Part shown: piece by piece, positions 43,397-52,060 of the stretch
How positions within the stretch are numbered: the first letter of the stretch is position 1
How the letters are laid out: every line of letters begins with the position of its first letter
DNA from: Gordonia sp049847105
GTDB taxonomy: Bacteria; Actinomycetota; Actinomycetes; Mycobacteriales; Mycobacteriaceae
Reading direction: 5' to 3'
DNA: 64,000 nucleotides
NCBI RefSeq assembly: GCF_049847105.1
Contig: NZ_JBNCNS010000006.1
Coordinates: 1 to 64,000 of the forward strand
Made by a program: the position numbers and the translations under genes
Notes under the pieces: generated by a model
Seen by the model: only the letters and a program-made list of their open reading frames with translations
Databases searched by the model: none
Told to the model about the DNA's origin: nothing

Positions 43397-44389
43397 TCAG
43401 GCGGGTAACAGATCTCCGACTGCGGCGATCTCGTCGGCGAGCTCGGCCACCGAGGCGTCGATCCGGGCCCTGGAGAAGTCATTGATGTCGAGACCTTCGA
43501 CGATCTCCCAGCGCCCGTCGACCGACCTGACGGGAAACGAACAGACGAGTCCCGGTGGTACGCCGTAAACGCCGGGTGAGGGGAGCGCCGCCGACGTCCA
43601 GTCGCCGTCGGGGGTACCGAACACCCAGTCGTGCACGTGGTCGATGGCGGCGTTGGCGGCGGACGCCGCCGACGAGGCGCCCCTGGTGTCGATGATCGCC
43701 GTTCCGCGTCTCGCCACGGTCGGGATGAAATCGTCGACGAGCCAGGTGCGGTCGGCGGCGATCTCGGCACCACTGCGATCACCGACGCGAGCATGGAAGA
43801 TGTCGGGATATTGCGATGCCGAGTGATTGCCCCACACCGAGACCCGGCCGATCTCGCGAACCGGGCAGGTTGTGTGATGGGACAGCTGGGCGATGGCACG
43901 GTTGTGGTCGAGGCGGGTGAGGGCGGTGAACCTCTCGGAGGGAATGTCGGGCGCGTGCGCGGAGGCGATCGCGGCGTTGGTGTTGGCCGGGTTACCCACG
44001 ACGATGACCCGGAGATCATCGGCGGCAACGTCGTTCAGCAGTGCACCCTGCTCGGCGAAGATCGCGGCGTTGGCCGCCAGCAGGTCGGCCCGTTCCATAC
44101 CCTTGCCGCGAGGGCGGGCACCGATCAGCAGCGCGTGGTCGGCGCCGTCGAAGGCGGCCCGCGCATCGTCGAAGATGTCCACCGAGTTCAGCAGCTCGAA
44201 GGCGCCGTCGTCGAGTTCCATCGCGGTACCGACCGCGACAGGCAACGACTGTGGTAGTTCGAGCAATCGGAGCCGGACCGGTTGATGGTGGCCGAGCATG
44301 GCGCCCGCGGCGATCCGGAACAGCGCGGCGTAACCGATGTTTCCCGCGGCGCCGGTGACGGTCACCACGGCGGGAGGGGTCGATGGCAT
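43397..44389 (-). CDS. mdh: Malate dehydrogenase
   Basis: Oxidises malate to oxaloacetate with NAD. The 330-aa protein has GAAGNIGYA, the substrate Arg of ARPRGKGMERADL, GNPANTNA, LTRLDHNRA and the catalytic His of VWGNHSASQYPD, the pattern of the single-domain cytosolic type. ATG 44389 is preferred to the in-frame GTG 44395 because AAGGTG lies 6 nt upstream. It stands alone, without sucCD. Confidence 0.94.
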   Translation of the reverse strand: MPSTPPAVVTVTGAAGNIGYAALFRIAAGAMLGHHQPVRLRLLELPQSLPVAVGTAMELDDGAFELLNSVDIFDDARAAFDGADHALLIGARPRGKGMERADLLAANAAIFAEQGALLNDVAADDLRVIVVGNPANTNAAIASAHAPDIPSERFTALTRLDHNRAIAQLSHHTTCPVREIGRVSVWGNHSASQYPDIFHARVGDRSGAEIAADRTWLVDDFIPTVARRGTAIIDTRGASSAASAANAAIDHVHDWVFGTPDGDWTSAALPSPGVYGVPPGLVCSFPVRSVDGRWEIVEGLDINDFSRARIDASVAELADEIAAVGDLLPA

Positions 44390-44452
44390 GAGCACCTTCG
44401 CGTGTCGGCGGCATGTAGGGGGCGTGGGGGAGGGATCAGCCTGAGGACGGGC

Positions 44453-45007
44453 TCAACGGGGCAGCGCGGACTGCTCGACGAGGGCCACCGTCTGCCGCGG
44501 GCTCGAGAGGACGAGCACCGGGCCGAACGCTCGCCAGGTCAGCGGCACCGATGTGAAGGTGGCGAGCCATTGATCGGCACCCGCGCGTGGTCCCGGGCAG
44601 GCCATCCGCGTCGAGACGAGGGTGTGAATCCGCACGTGGTCACTCGATATGTTCGCGGTTCCCAGGTGTCGGTTGCAGCCGGCGCTCAGCGCTATCCGAT
44701 CCGGTCGTTGGAAATGGACGGTCATCGGGCCACCACCCGGTATGACGCCGCCGAGGACCGCGACCGATGAGTACGACTTGCCGACGAGCATGCCGGGCAG
44801 GGATTCGGGGAGCGGGCGGGGCATCGGTGCAGGTGCGGGGGCGGCTGCCGCGGAGCCGATCCCGAATATGGAGAGCATCGACGTCAGCAGCACGGTGGTG
44901 AGCAGCAGCATCACGGACCGGCGGGGACGGATCGGGCGAGGTTGCGCCGAACCACGGACTCCGGGGTCCGGCTCGCGTCGTGGGGTGGGATGATCGATCT
45001 GATTCAT
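44453..45007 (-). CDS. Secreted META-domain protein
   Basis: A 184-aa exported protein. Residues about 28-58 form a hydrophobic signal (PRRSVMLLLTTVLLTSMLSI...GSAAAAP) with cleavage after AAA. The rest is a META/HslJ-like domain with the usual AGCNRHLGTANI and STRMACPGP pair of Cys, likely a disulfide. Function is unknown; HslJ is linked to novobiocin tolerance. ATG 45007 has CAGGAGAA upstream. TACGTT (45046-45041, minus) is a plausible -10. It is divergent from secA2. Confidence 0.8.
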   Translation of the reverse strand: MNQIDHPTPRREPDPGVRGSAQPRPIRPRRSVMLLLTTVLLTSMLSIFGIGSAAAAPAPAPMPRPLPESLPGMLVGKSYSSVAVLGGVIPGGGPMTVHFQRPDRIALSAGCNRHLGTANISSDHVRIHTLVSTRMACPGPRAGADQWLATFTSVPLTWRAFGPVLVLSSPRQTVALVEQSALPR

Positions 45008-45300
45008 GGCCACTTCTCCTGGGACGGGGTCCTTGATCCAAACGTAGCCGAGTGACGGAACGGGCGGAACACGACTCGGGGGATGTGCCGATGGTCGCGG
45101 CGCCGTCGTCGCGCAACGCAGGTGGTTCGGCACGGCGGTTCGACACAGTGGCACGATCGGCGACGCGTACCGTGGACGGCGACCTCGGGGCACCGTGGTC
45201 GTTTCGGCACGACCGGAGTCCGACGTCGGTGCTGCGAGAATTGGTGCCACGACCAGTACACATGCATGCCCGACAGGCGCGAGTCAGGAGAAGTGTTTCG
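45008..45300. other. Intergenic region between the META gene and secA2
   Basis: The 293-bp gap holds the META promoter (TACGTT, 45041-45046) and the secA2 ribosome site (AGGAG at 45287). A plus-strand open frame runs in from 45052 in frame with secA2 but codon bias is weak, so it is likely untranslated leader. A secA2 -10 candidate is TACCGT at about 45167-45172. Confidence 0.4.
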
Positions 45301-47763
45301 GTGGGAAAGCTGACGAACAGCATGTGGCGACTCCTGGGCTCCCAGTCGTCACGTAATCAGTCGAAGTCCGTCTCGTTGATCAAGGATGCGGACGCACACA
45401 GCGCGTGGGCGGACGGACTCGACGACGACGCGTTCGCCGACGAGGCGGAGAAGCTCGACATCGGAATGAATGGTGACGATCGCGCGCGCTTCCTGGCGCT
45501 CGCCCGCGAAGCCGCGGACCGGACGCTCGGCATGCGACCGTTCGACGTCCAGTTGCAGGGTGCGCTTCGTCTGCTCGAGGGCGACATCGTCGAGATGGCC
45601 ACCGGTGAGGGCAAGACCCTCGCGGGTGCGATCGGCGCGATCGGGCACGTCCTGCAGGGGCACCGCGTCCACGTGATCTCGGTCAACGACTATCTCGCCA
45701 CCCGCGACGCGGAGTGGATGGGCCCGCTGTTCACCGCCTTCGGCATCGTCGCGAAGCCAGTGTCGGAGAACTCGAGCCGGGACGAGCGCAAGGCCGCGTA
45801 TGCCGCCGACGTCACCTACGGTTCGGTCAACGAGATCGGATTCGACGTGCTCCGCGATCAGTTGGCGCTTTCCGAGGACGATCTGGTGTCGCCGACTCCC
45901 GATGTGGCGATCATCGACGAGGCCGACTCGGTGCTCGTCGACGAGGCATTGGTGCCCCTGGTGCTCGCCGGTTCCACCGAGGCCGAGGTACCCGATCAGG
46001 CGATCCACGACGTGGTGGCCCGGATGAAGAACAAGCATTACGAGATCGACACCGAGGGACGCAACGTCACCCTCACCGACGACGGTGCGGAGTTCGTCGA
46101 GGAAGAACTCGGCGGCATCAACCTGTACGACGAGGATCATGTCGGCAGCACGCTCGTCCACGTCAATGTGGCCATGCATGCGCAGTACCTGCTCGAGCGC
46201 GACATCCACTACATCGTCCGGGACGGCGGCGTGCATCTGATCAACGCTTCGCGTGGGCGCGTGGCACAGTTGCAGCGGTGGCCGGACGGTGTCCAGGCCG
46301 CAGTCGAGATCAAGGAAGGCCTCAGCCAGACGGATTCGGGTGAGGTGATCGACACGATGACTGTGCAGGCGCTCATCGGCAGGTATCCCAGGGTCTGCGG
46401 CATGACCGGTACGGCGCTCGCCGCGGGTGAACAGTTCCGTCAGTTCTACGACCTGTTGGTGTCGCAGATCCCACCGAACACCCCGAACGTCCGCATCGAC
46501 GAGGCCGACCGTGTCTACGACATCAAGGCCAACAAGGTCGAGGCGATCGTCGCGTACGTCAAAGAGGTCCATGAGACCGGGCAGCCGATTCTCATCGGCA
46601 CCCACGACGTCGCGGAATCCGAGGAGCTCGCGTACTTCCTCGACAAGGCCGGTGTCTCGTCGGTGGTGCTGAACGCCAAGAACGACGCCGAGGAGGCGAA
46701 GATCATCGCCGAGGCCGGGGCCCGGGACGCGGTGACGGTCTCGACCCAGATGGCCGGGCGCGGTACCGACATCCGCCTCGGCGGGTCGGCCGACGACGAG
46801 TCGGCGAGAGACGACGTCGTGGCGTTGGGCGGTCTCTGCGTGGTCGGCACCGGACGACACGAAACCGAACGTCTCGACAACCAGCTGCGTGGCCGCGCGG
46901 GCCGCCAGGGCGATCCGGGTCGTTCGGTGTTCTTCTCCAGCCTCGAGGATCCGGTGGTCACCAAGAATCTCGCCTTCAAGCGAGATCCGGTGTCGCAGGC
47001 CGAGGACGGCTCGATGGGGGCCAAGGGCATCGATCTGATCGAGCAGGCGCAGCGTATCGCCGAGGGCGTGATGCTGGAACTGCATGCCAACACGTGGCGC
47101 TACAACACGTTGGTGAACCAGCAGCGCGACATCGTCGTCAAGCGACGGATGGCGCTCCTGACCGGCGAAGTGGCCCTCGACGAGCTGGCCGCGGAAGAAC
47201 CCGCGCGTTACGCGGAGCTGACCGGGACCGCGGCGGGGGCAACGGACGACGCAGAGGATACGAAAGCCGACCCGGCGGGCTCCGAAGACACCGAAACCAC
47301 CGAAACCACCGAAACCACCGAAGCCGGCGCGGCCGATGGTTCCACTGCCACGGAGACCGAGGACGCCACGACACCGGCTCCGGTCACCGACCCGGTTGAC
47401 AAGGAGGTCCTCGTCCTGGTGGCGCGTGAGATCATGCTCTTCCACCTGGACCGGGCGTGGGCCGATCATCTCGCGTTCGTGTCCGACGTGCGGGCGAGTA
47501 TCCATCTCCGCTCATTGGGCAAGGAGAGCCCCCTCGACGAGTTCCACAAGCTGATCCTCGACGCGTTCTCGACGCTGCCCGGCGAGGCGGTCGAGAACGC
47601 CCGCAAGACGTTCCGGGAGGCGACGATCACCAACGAGGGCGTCGATCTCGGGACCGCGGATCTGCATCGCTCGACCACGACCTGGACATACATGGTCCAC
47701 GACAACCTGTTCTCGTCGGGCGGAGCGAAAGCCCTCCAGGGCATCATCGGCATCTTCCGGTGA
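45301..47763 (+). CDS. secA2: Accessory secretion ATPase SecA2
   Basis: SecA2 powers export of a subset of proteins in mycobacteria and relatives. The 820-aa protein has Walker A ATGEGKTLAGA (near 100), DEAD-type Walker B IIDEADSVL, the preprotein cross-linking part, the second helicase domain with STQMAGRGTDIRLGG and RGRAGRQGDPG. It lacks the C-terminal zinc-binding tail of SecA1, as SecA2 does. An acidic insertion near 640-690 (TETTETTE) is not in the M. tuberculosis protein. GTG 45301 follows AGGAGAAG. Its stop overlaps pgsA2 by GTGA, the order found in Rv1821-Rv1822. Confidence 0.95.
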   Translation: MGKLTNSMWRLLGSQSSRNQSKSVSLIKDADAHSAWADGLDDDAFADEAEKLDIGMNGDDRARFLALAREAADRTLGMRPFDVQLQGALRLLEGDIVEMATGEGKTLAGAIGAIGHVLQGHRVHVISVNDYLATRDAEWMGPLFTAFGIVAKPVSENSSRDERKAAYAADVTYGSVNEIGFDVLRDQLALSEDDLVSPTPDVAIIDEADSVLVDEALVPLVLAGSTEAEVPDQAIHDVVARMKNKHYEIDTEGRNVTLTDDGAEFVEEELGGINLYDEDHVGSTLVHVNVAMHAQYLLERDIHYIVRDGGVHLINASRGRVAQLQRWPDGVQAAVEIKEGLSQTDSGEVIDTMTVQALIGRYPRVCGMTGTALAAGEQFRQFYDLLVSQIPPNTPNVRIDEADRVYDIKANKVEAIVAYVKEVHETGQPILIGTHDVAESEELAYFLDKAGVSSVVLNAKNDAEEAKIIAEAGARDAVTVSTQMAGRGTDIRLGGSADDESARDDVVALGGLCVVGTGRHETERLDNQLRGRAGRQGDPGRSVFFSSLEDPVVTKNLAFKRDPVSQAEDGSMGAKGIDLIEQAQRIAEGVMLELHANTWRYNTLVNQQRDIVVKRRMALLTGEVALDELAAEEPARYAELTGTAAGATDDAEDTKADPAGSEDTETTETTETTEAGAADGSTATETEDATTPAPVTDPVDKEVLVLVAREIMLFHLDRAWADHLAFVSDVRASIHLRSLGKESPLDEFHKLILDAFSTLPGEAVENARKTFREATITNEGVDLGTADLHRSTTTWTYMVHDNLFSSGGAKALQGIIGIFR
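47290..47325 (+). repeat. 9-bp tandem repeat in the SecA2 insertion
   Basis: Three perfect copies of ACCGAAACC (47290, 47299, 47308) and one with a single change (47317) encode TETTETTETTEA. The repeat sits in a disordered insert between the conserved SecA2 domains. Confidence 0.9.
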
Positions 47764-48401
47764 TCTCCGGCGAGCGCTCGGAGGTGCCGGAGGAGCGCGA
47801 CCCGGTGGACCCGCCGGAGGAACTGTCCGACGGGTCGGACCGGGTGGTGACCGTCCCGAACGCCTTGAGCGTGCTGAGGTTGGCGCTGATCCCGGTGTTC
47901 GTGTGGTTGTTGCTGTTCGAGAAGGCCGACGGATGGGCATTCGCCGTCCTGATGTTCTCGGGGTTCTCCGATTGGGCCGACGGCAAGCTCGCCCGGTGGC
48001 TCAACCAGTCGTCGCGGATCGGGGCGCTGCTCGATCCGGCCGCCGACCGGCTCTACATCGTGATCATCCCGATCGCGTTCGGCCTGCGCGAGTTCCTGCC
48101 GTGGTGGCTGATCGGGGTCGTCATCGCCCGGGACGTCGCGCTGTTCGCGACGGCGCCGTTGCTGAGGTCGCGAGGGCTGCTCGCGCTGCCGGTCCTCTAC
48201 ATCGGGAAGGCGGCCACCTTCGCTCTGATGAGTGCGTTCCCCTGGCTGCTCGCCGGGCAGTTGGATTCGGTCATCGGGACGATCTGCTATCCCATCGGTT
48301 GGGCGTTCATGATCTGGGGCGTCGGCCTCTATCTGTGGTCGTTTCTGCTGTACGCCTATCAGACGGTGCTGGTCGTCCGCCGGATGCCCCGCACCGGGTG
48401 A
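47760..48401 (+). CDS. pgsA2: CDP-alcohol phosphatidyltransferase family protein (PgsA2)
   Basis: A 213-aa integral membrane enzyme that joins a CDP-activated lipid to an alcohol. The hallmark DG(x2)AR(x8)G(x3)D(x3)D is visible as DWADGKLARWLNQSSRIGAL-LDPAADR. Six hydrophobic helices span about 35-205. The matching Rv1822 was called PgsA2; phosphatidylglycerophosphate synthesis is the assumed reaction, but substrate identity is inferred. GTG 47760 overlaps the secA2 stop. Confidence 0.85.
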   Translation: MISGERSEVPEERDPVDPPEELSDGSDRVVTVPNALSVLRLALIPVFVWLLLFEKADGWAFAVLMFSGFSDWADGKLARWLNQSSRIGALLDPAADRLYIVIIPIAFGLREFLPWWLIGVVIARDVALFATAPLLRSRGLLALPVLYIGKAATFALMSAFPWLLAGQLDSVIGTICYPIGWAFMIWGVGLYLWSFLLYAYQTVLVVRRMPRTG

Positions 48402-48420
48402 GCGGACATCCGCTCACCCG
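48395..48420 (+). terminator. 12-bp perfect inverted repeat ending pgsA2
   Basis: CGGGTGAGCGGA (48395-48406) and TCCGCTCACCCG (48409-48420) are perfect inverted copies with a CA spacer. The stop codon of pgsA2 lies in the left arm. No T run follows, but G+C-rich stems like this end many actinobacterial transcripts. It may equally be a protein site. Confidence 0.65.
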
Positions 48421-48445
48421 GCCCACGCAGTGGCCGCCGATGCCC

Positions 48446-48451
48446 TAATGT
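48446..48451 (+). promoter_or_regulatory. -10 box of gcvH
   Basis: TAATGT fits TANNNT and lies 55 nt before GTG 48507, after the terminator-like repeat. A start site near 48458 is expected. No clear -35 is seen. Confidence 0.45.
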
Positions 48452-48506
48452 CCTCCGTTTGAAGTAGTTCGATGTTTTTGCCGCCTCCGACAAGAAAGGT
48501 GCGACA

Positions 48507-48911
48507 GTGAGCGAGACCAATGTGCCGCCTGCCCTGCGCTACACGGCCGAGCACGAATGGGTGGAGCGGACCGGGCCCACGACGGTGCGGGTCGGGATCA
48601 CCGACTTCGCGCAGGATGCGCTCGGCGACGTGGTGTTCGTCCAGCTGCCCGGCGCCGACGACGCCGTCGAGAAGGGCGAGTCGTTCGCCGAGGTGGAGTC
48701 CACCAAGAGCGTGTCGGACATCTACGGACCGCTCGACGGAACGGTGTCCGCCGTGAATGCCGAGTTGGAGACCACCCCCGAACTGGTGAACTCCGATCCG
48801 TACGGGTCGGGCTGGCTCGTCGAGATCACGCTCGTCGACGAGGCGGCCCTCGACACGGCACTGGCGGAGACCCTGGACGCCGACGGCTACCGCGCCGTCA
48901 CCGAGAGCTGA
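48507..48911 (+). CDS. gcvH: Glycine cleavage system H protein
   Basis: The H protein carries the lipoyl arm that shuttles the aminomethyl group between the P, T and L proteins of the glycine cleavage complex. The 134-aa protein has the lipoylated Lys in VESTKSVSDIYGP (near residue 71) and VNSDPYGSGWLVEI. GTG 48507 has AAAGGT upstream. gcvP lies 3.4 kb downstream on the same strand; gcvT is not in the window. Confidence 0.96.
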   Translation: MSETNVPPALRYTAEHEWVERTGPTTVRVGITDFAQDALGDVVFVQLPGADDAVEKGESFAEVESTKSVSDIYGPLDGTVSAVNAELETTPELVNSDPYGSGWLVEITLVDEAALDTALAETLDADGYRAVTES

Positions 48912-49263
48912 CCGTCGCGGGACGCGAGGTGCCGTGAACTGCGAAAGGCATTCTCCGATGAGGCCGATCGAACACGACAAGCCGACAACACGGATCGTAA
49001 GCGCCCGGTGGATCGGGGCGCTGCGACTATGATCGGCGGTGTCCTGGTCGACTCGACCGCCCGTGTGGCGGCCGCAACACGGTACGGTTTACTGCAGCAG
49101 AACCGGTTCGAGTGCCGATGAACGCGGCGAGCCGGACGTTCGAAGGCAGAAGAAAGATGCATCGACATCGAAAGCCCGGTGGCGCGATTCGCGCGGCCGT
49201 TCGGGGCCGGTAGGTGTGGGCGCGACGACGCCTACGGGCACCGAGACAGACGAAGGAGAAGTG
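48912..49263. other. 352-bp stretch between gcvH and garA
   Basis: No gene is supported. TATGAT (49028-49033) is the best -10 here and would start RNA near 49039-49040. An open frame in register with garA begins at GTG 49039, only 5 nt after that -10, but its codons lack the third-position G+C bias of true genes, so I read it as the garA leader. Confidence 0.5.
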
Positions 49264-49716
49264 GTGAGCGAAAACGACAAGGATCTTGAGGCACCGGTGG
49301 AAACCACCTCGGTTTTCCGGGAGGAGTTCATCTCCGAACTCGATTCCGGAGCGACCGCCTCGAGTGAACCTGCCGACACCGGGGTGGAGAGGCTCTCGCC
49401 CGGCACGGCGCTGCTTGTCGTCAAGCGTGGTCCCAACGCGGGCTCGCGATTCCTGCTCGACCAGGCGACCACGTCGGCGGGTCGGCATCCGGACAGCGAC
49501 ATCTTCCTCGATGACGTGACCGTCAGTCGCCGCCACGCGGAATTCCGCCTGGGCGACAACGAATTCCAGGTGGTGGACGTGGGCAGCCTGAACGGCACCT
49601 ACGTGAACCGGGAACCCGTCGACACCGCGCAGCTGAGCAATGGGGACGAGGTGCAGATCGGCAAGTTCCGCCTGGTCTTCCTCAGCGGCCCGCGCGACGG
49701 CCAAGCGGGCGCCTGA
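49264..49716 (+). CDS. garA: FHA-domain metabolic switch GarA
   Basis: GarA (OdhI) binds and inhibits 2-oxoglutarate decarboxylase/dehydrogenase and glutamate dehydrogenase and activates glutamate synthase until PknG or PknB phosphorylates its N-terminal ETTSVF motif. In this 150-aa protein that motif has Thr14 and Thr15, and the FHA domain (about 50-140) has SAGRHPDSDIFLDDVTVSRR and NGTYVNREP. GTG 49264 has GGAG 5 nt upstream; GTG 49261 is an equal alternative. The position after gcvH is that of Rv1827. Confidence 0.95.
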   Translation: MSENDKDLEAPVETTSVFREEFISELDSGATASSEPADTGVERLSPGTALLVVKRGPNAGSRFLLDQATTSAGRHPDSDIFLDDVTVSRRHAEFRLGDNEFQVVDVGSLNGTYVNREPVDTAQLSNGDEVQIGKFRLVFLSGPRDGQAGA

Positions 49717-49759
49717 CCTCGTGACCGCGTCGTCGGCGGGTCAGCACGGAGAAGGGTCG

Positions 49760-50446
49760 ATGTCGATCGGCTCTGTCCTGGCGCTGCTGCGTGAGGATTT
49801 CCCGGACGTGACGATCTCGAAGATCCGATTCCTGGAGTCCGAGGGCTTGATCACGCCCGAACGCGCGCCGTCGGGCTATCGCCGGTTCAGCACGAACGAC
49901 TGTGAGCGGCTCCGGTTTGTCCTGACCGCCCAGCGTGACCGCTATCTGCCGCTCAAGGTGATCAAGGAGCAACTCGAGGCGATCGATCGTGGTGAGGGAG
50001 GCGCAGGTGCCGGGGGTACCCGGTTGTTGTCCGCCGCCCGCAATGCGGTCGCCCCGGCGACCGATTTCGGTTCGCGCGGCGGCCGGGTCTCGCGGGAGAC
50101 GCTGATCGAACGAACCGGGGTCGACTCGGCGTTCGTGACGGAGTTGCTGCGCAACGGGCTGTTGACACCTGGGCCGGCGGGATTCTTCGACGAGGATGCG
50201 GTTCGTCTGGTGGAGGCCGCCGCCGCGTTGGCGAATTACGGCGTGGAGACCCGTCACCTGCGAGCCTTCAAGGTCTCCGCCGATCGTGAGGCCGGATTGG
50301 TTGCGCAGATCGCGAATCCGATCGCCAAGGGCAAGGGCACGGGTGCCCGGGATCGGGCCGAGGAGTTGGCCCGCGAGATCGCGGCGTTGTCGGTGACTCT
50401 GCACACCCAGTTGGTCAAGGCCGCGGTGCGGGGCGTGCTGGACTGA
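49760..50446 (+). CDS. MerR-family regulator, Rv1828-like
   Basis: A 228-aa regulator. The winged-helix DNA-binding domain (about 1-75) has SIGSVLALLREDFPDVTISK and RFLESEGLITPERAPSGYRRF. A second domain near 105-220 resembles another MerR-like or effector fold. ATG 49760 has the strong GGAGAAGG site; GTG 49721 is in frame and would add 13 residues, like the longer Rv1828 start. It stands between garA and the DUF151 gene as in M. tuberculosis. Targets are unknown. Confidence 0.88.
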   Translation: MSIGSVLALLREDFPDVTISKIRFLESEGLITPERAPSGYRRFSTNDCERLRFVLTAQRDRYLPLKVIKEQLEAIDRGEGGAGAGGTRLLSAARNAVAPATDFGSRGGRVSRETLIERTGVDSAFVTELLRNGLLTPGPAGFFDEDAVRLVEAAAALANYGVETRHLRAFKVSADREAGLVAQIANPIAKGKGTGARDRAEELAREIAALSVTLHTQLVKAAVRGVLD

Positions 50447-50574
50447 TCGGTCCGCGACTGCCGTCGCGGCGGCGCGACGCGGTGTAGCGTCGTTGACATC
50501 GACATACGGCGCCGGGACGTGGCGAACGGGGCCGTCGAGTAGTGTCCTGGCGATCACGAGGAAGCGGGTGCTAG

Positions 50575-51081
50575 ATGGGCGAAATGCGAGTCGTGGGCAT
50601 TCGGGTCGAGCCGCCACAGAGCCAGCCGGTACTGCTGCTGCGCGAGGTCGAGGGCGAACGCTACCTGCCGATCTGGATCGGGCAGAGTGAAGCGGCGTCG
50701 ATCGCCTTGCAGCAGAAGGGCATCGAACCGCCGAGGCCGCTCACACACGATCTGATCGTCAACCTGATCAGCGAATTCGGCCGAACCCTCAAAGAGGTTC
50801 GCATCGTCGACATGCAGGAGGGCACCTTCTACGCGGAGATGGTCTTCGCGGACGACCTGAGGGTGTCGGCGCGTCCGTCGGATTCCATCGCCGTGGCGAT
50901 GCGGGCCGGAGTGCCGATCGTCGCCGACGAGGACGTGCTGACCGAGGCCGGGTTGCTGATCCCGGACGAGGACGGCTCGGACGGCGAACCGGGCGATGCG
51001 AAAGAGGACGAGGTGGAGAAGTTCAAGGAATTTCTCGACAACGTCTCACCGGATGACTTCAAGGCGAGCGGCGGAACCTGA
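50575..51081 (+). CDS. DUF151 bifunctional nuclease family protein
   Basis: A 168-aa protein of the DUF151 family (LLREVEGERYLPIWIGQSEA, SRPSDSIAVAMRAGVPI pattern), matching Rv1829. Plant and Thermotoga members have nuclease activity; the role in bacteria is not settled. The last 35 residues are acidic. ATG 50575 has GAGGAAG about 10 nt upstream, and TAGTGT (50540-50545) is a plausible -10. Confidence 0.9.
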   Translation: MGEMRVVGIRVEPPQSQPVLLLREVEGERYLPIWIGQSEAASIALQQKGIEPPRPLTHDLIVNLISEFGRTLKEVRIVDMQEGTFYAEMVFADDLRVSARPSDSIAVAMRAGVPIVADEDVLTEAGLLIPDEDGSDGEPGDAKEDEVEKFKEFLDNVSPDDFKASGGT

Positions 51082-51130
51082 GCCCCGTTTGATCACGGAA
51101 CGGACACTGCGCGGTCACCGTTTGCTCGAT

Positions 51131-51147
51131 CTCAAGTTGAGGTTGAG
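51131..51147 (+). promoter_or_regulatory. Candidate MerR operator upstream of the second MerR gene
   Basis: CTCAA (51131) faces TTGAG at both 51137 and 51143; CTCAA-N7-TTGAG is a perfect inverted repeat, and three GTTGAGG-like half sites overlap. Sites of the CTCAAG/CTTGAG type bind MerR proteins such as SoxR and HspR. It lies 19 bp before the -35 of the Rv1830-like gene and 50 nt after the DUF151 stop, so autoregulation is plausible. Confidence 0.5.
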
Positions 51148-51165
51148 GTTGCACCGCGCGTCGCG

Positions 51166-51195
51166 TTGATTTGCGACTCCCGCCCGACCTACCGT
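51166..51195 (+). promoter_or_regulatory. Promoter of the second MerR gene
   Basis: TTGATT (51166-51171) and TACCGT (51190-51195) are 18 nt apart and make the best two-box promoter in this part. The start would be near 51202, giving a leader of about 130 nt before GTG 51330. Confidence 0.5.
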
Positions 51196-51329
51196 TCACA
51201 CGTCGCCCGTTTTCGGCGGGGACGGAGGATGATCGTCCTTCAGGCGCGTACTGTTGAAGCAGTCCTCGAGGCCGCTCTTCGAGGTTCGGTGCCTGTCGAG
51301 TCGGTCCAGACGTTGCGAGGGAGTCTGCA

Positions 51330-51977
51330 GTGGGCGATAAGCCGTTCGACGACGGAGTGACGTCACCGACGGATGCGGCACCAGACGGTGCCGCGGAGAG
51401 CGCCCGTACCCCAACTGCGACCCAGGGCAGCCTGGAAGACATCGCTCCGGGCCTCTTCCCGAACGACACAGTGCCGGACGAGTTGGTCGGCTACCGGGTG
51501 CCGAGTGCGTGCCAGATCGCCGGTATCACGTATCGGCAGCTCGACTACTGGGCCCGCACCTCGCTCGTGGTGCCGTCGATTCGGGGCGCTGCCGGTTCGG
51601 GTAGCCAGCGACTGTACTCGTTCAAGGACATCCTGGTCCTGAAGATCGTCAAGCGTCTCCTCGACACCGGGATCTCACTGCAGAACATCCGCGTCGCCGT
51701 CGATCATCTCCGGAAGCGCGGCGTCGAGGATCTCGCCCGGATCACCCTCTTCTCCGACGGCACGACCGTCTACGAGTGCACCTCTGCCGAGGAGGTCGTG
51801 GATCTGCTGCAGGGCGGTCAGGGTGTCTTCGGGATCGCGGTCAGCGGGGCGATGCGCGAATTGTCCGGCACCATCGCCGATTTCCCAGGTGAACGCGCCG
51901 ATGGCGGTGTGACCGAGACCGCCCCGGAGGACGAACTCGCGGCGCGGCGTAAGAACCGGACCCGCCGCACCGGCTGA
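51330..51977 (+). CDS. MerR-family regulator, Rv1830-like
   Basis: A 215-aa MerR protein. The DNA-binding part is central (about 55-120, VPSACQIAGITYRQLDYWARTSLVVPS and QRLYSFKDILVLKIVKRLLDTG). The first 50 residues and the Lys/Arg-rich end are poorly conserved. Rv1830 of M. tuberculosis is a growth-linked regulator studied in drug tolerance. GTG 51330 follows GAGGGAG. A candidate operator lies upstream. The glycine riboswitch and gcvP follow 100 bp later. Confidence 0.88.
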   Translation: MGDKPFDDGVTSPTDAAPDGAAESARTPTATQGSLEDIAPGLFPNDTVPDELVGYRVPSACQIAGITYRQLDYWARTSLVVPSIRGAAGSGSQRLYSFKDILVLKIVKRLLDTGISLQNIRVAVDHLRKRGVEDLARITLFSDGTTVYECTSAEEVVDLLQGGQGVFGIAVSGAMRELSGTIADFPGERADGGVTETAPEDELAARRKNRTRRTG

Positions 51978-52037
51978 CCGTCGGCCGGTCCCGGCCGCCC
52001 CACTGCGGGGTTGAACTGCAGAGCAGTCGCCCACCCG

Positions 52038-52043
52038 TATACT
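52038..52043 (+). promoter_or_regulatory. -10 box of the riboswitch-gcvP transcript
   Basis: TATACT matches the consensus and would start RNA about 52050, just before the aptamer. TTGAAC at 52011-52016 is a possible -35, but the 21-bp gap is long. Confidence 0.6.
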
Positions 52044-52060
52044 GGGTGGGCGTCGCTACG

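Noticed and set aside
1174..47325. CRISPR-like arrays
   Set aside because: The repeats found are short, contiguous and in frame inside genes, with no spacers. No cas genes are present.
49039..49263. GarA extended to a 225-aa protein from GTG 49039
   Set aside because: The added 75 codons lack the third-position G+C bias of neighbours and do not resemble any GarA start. The GGAG site before 49264 explains the known N-terminus.
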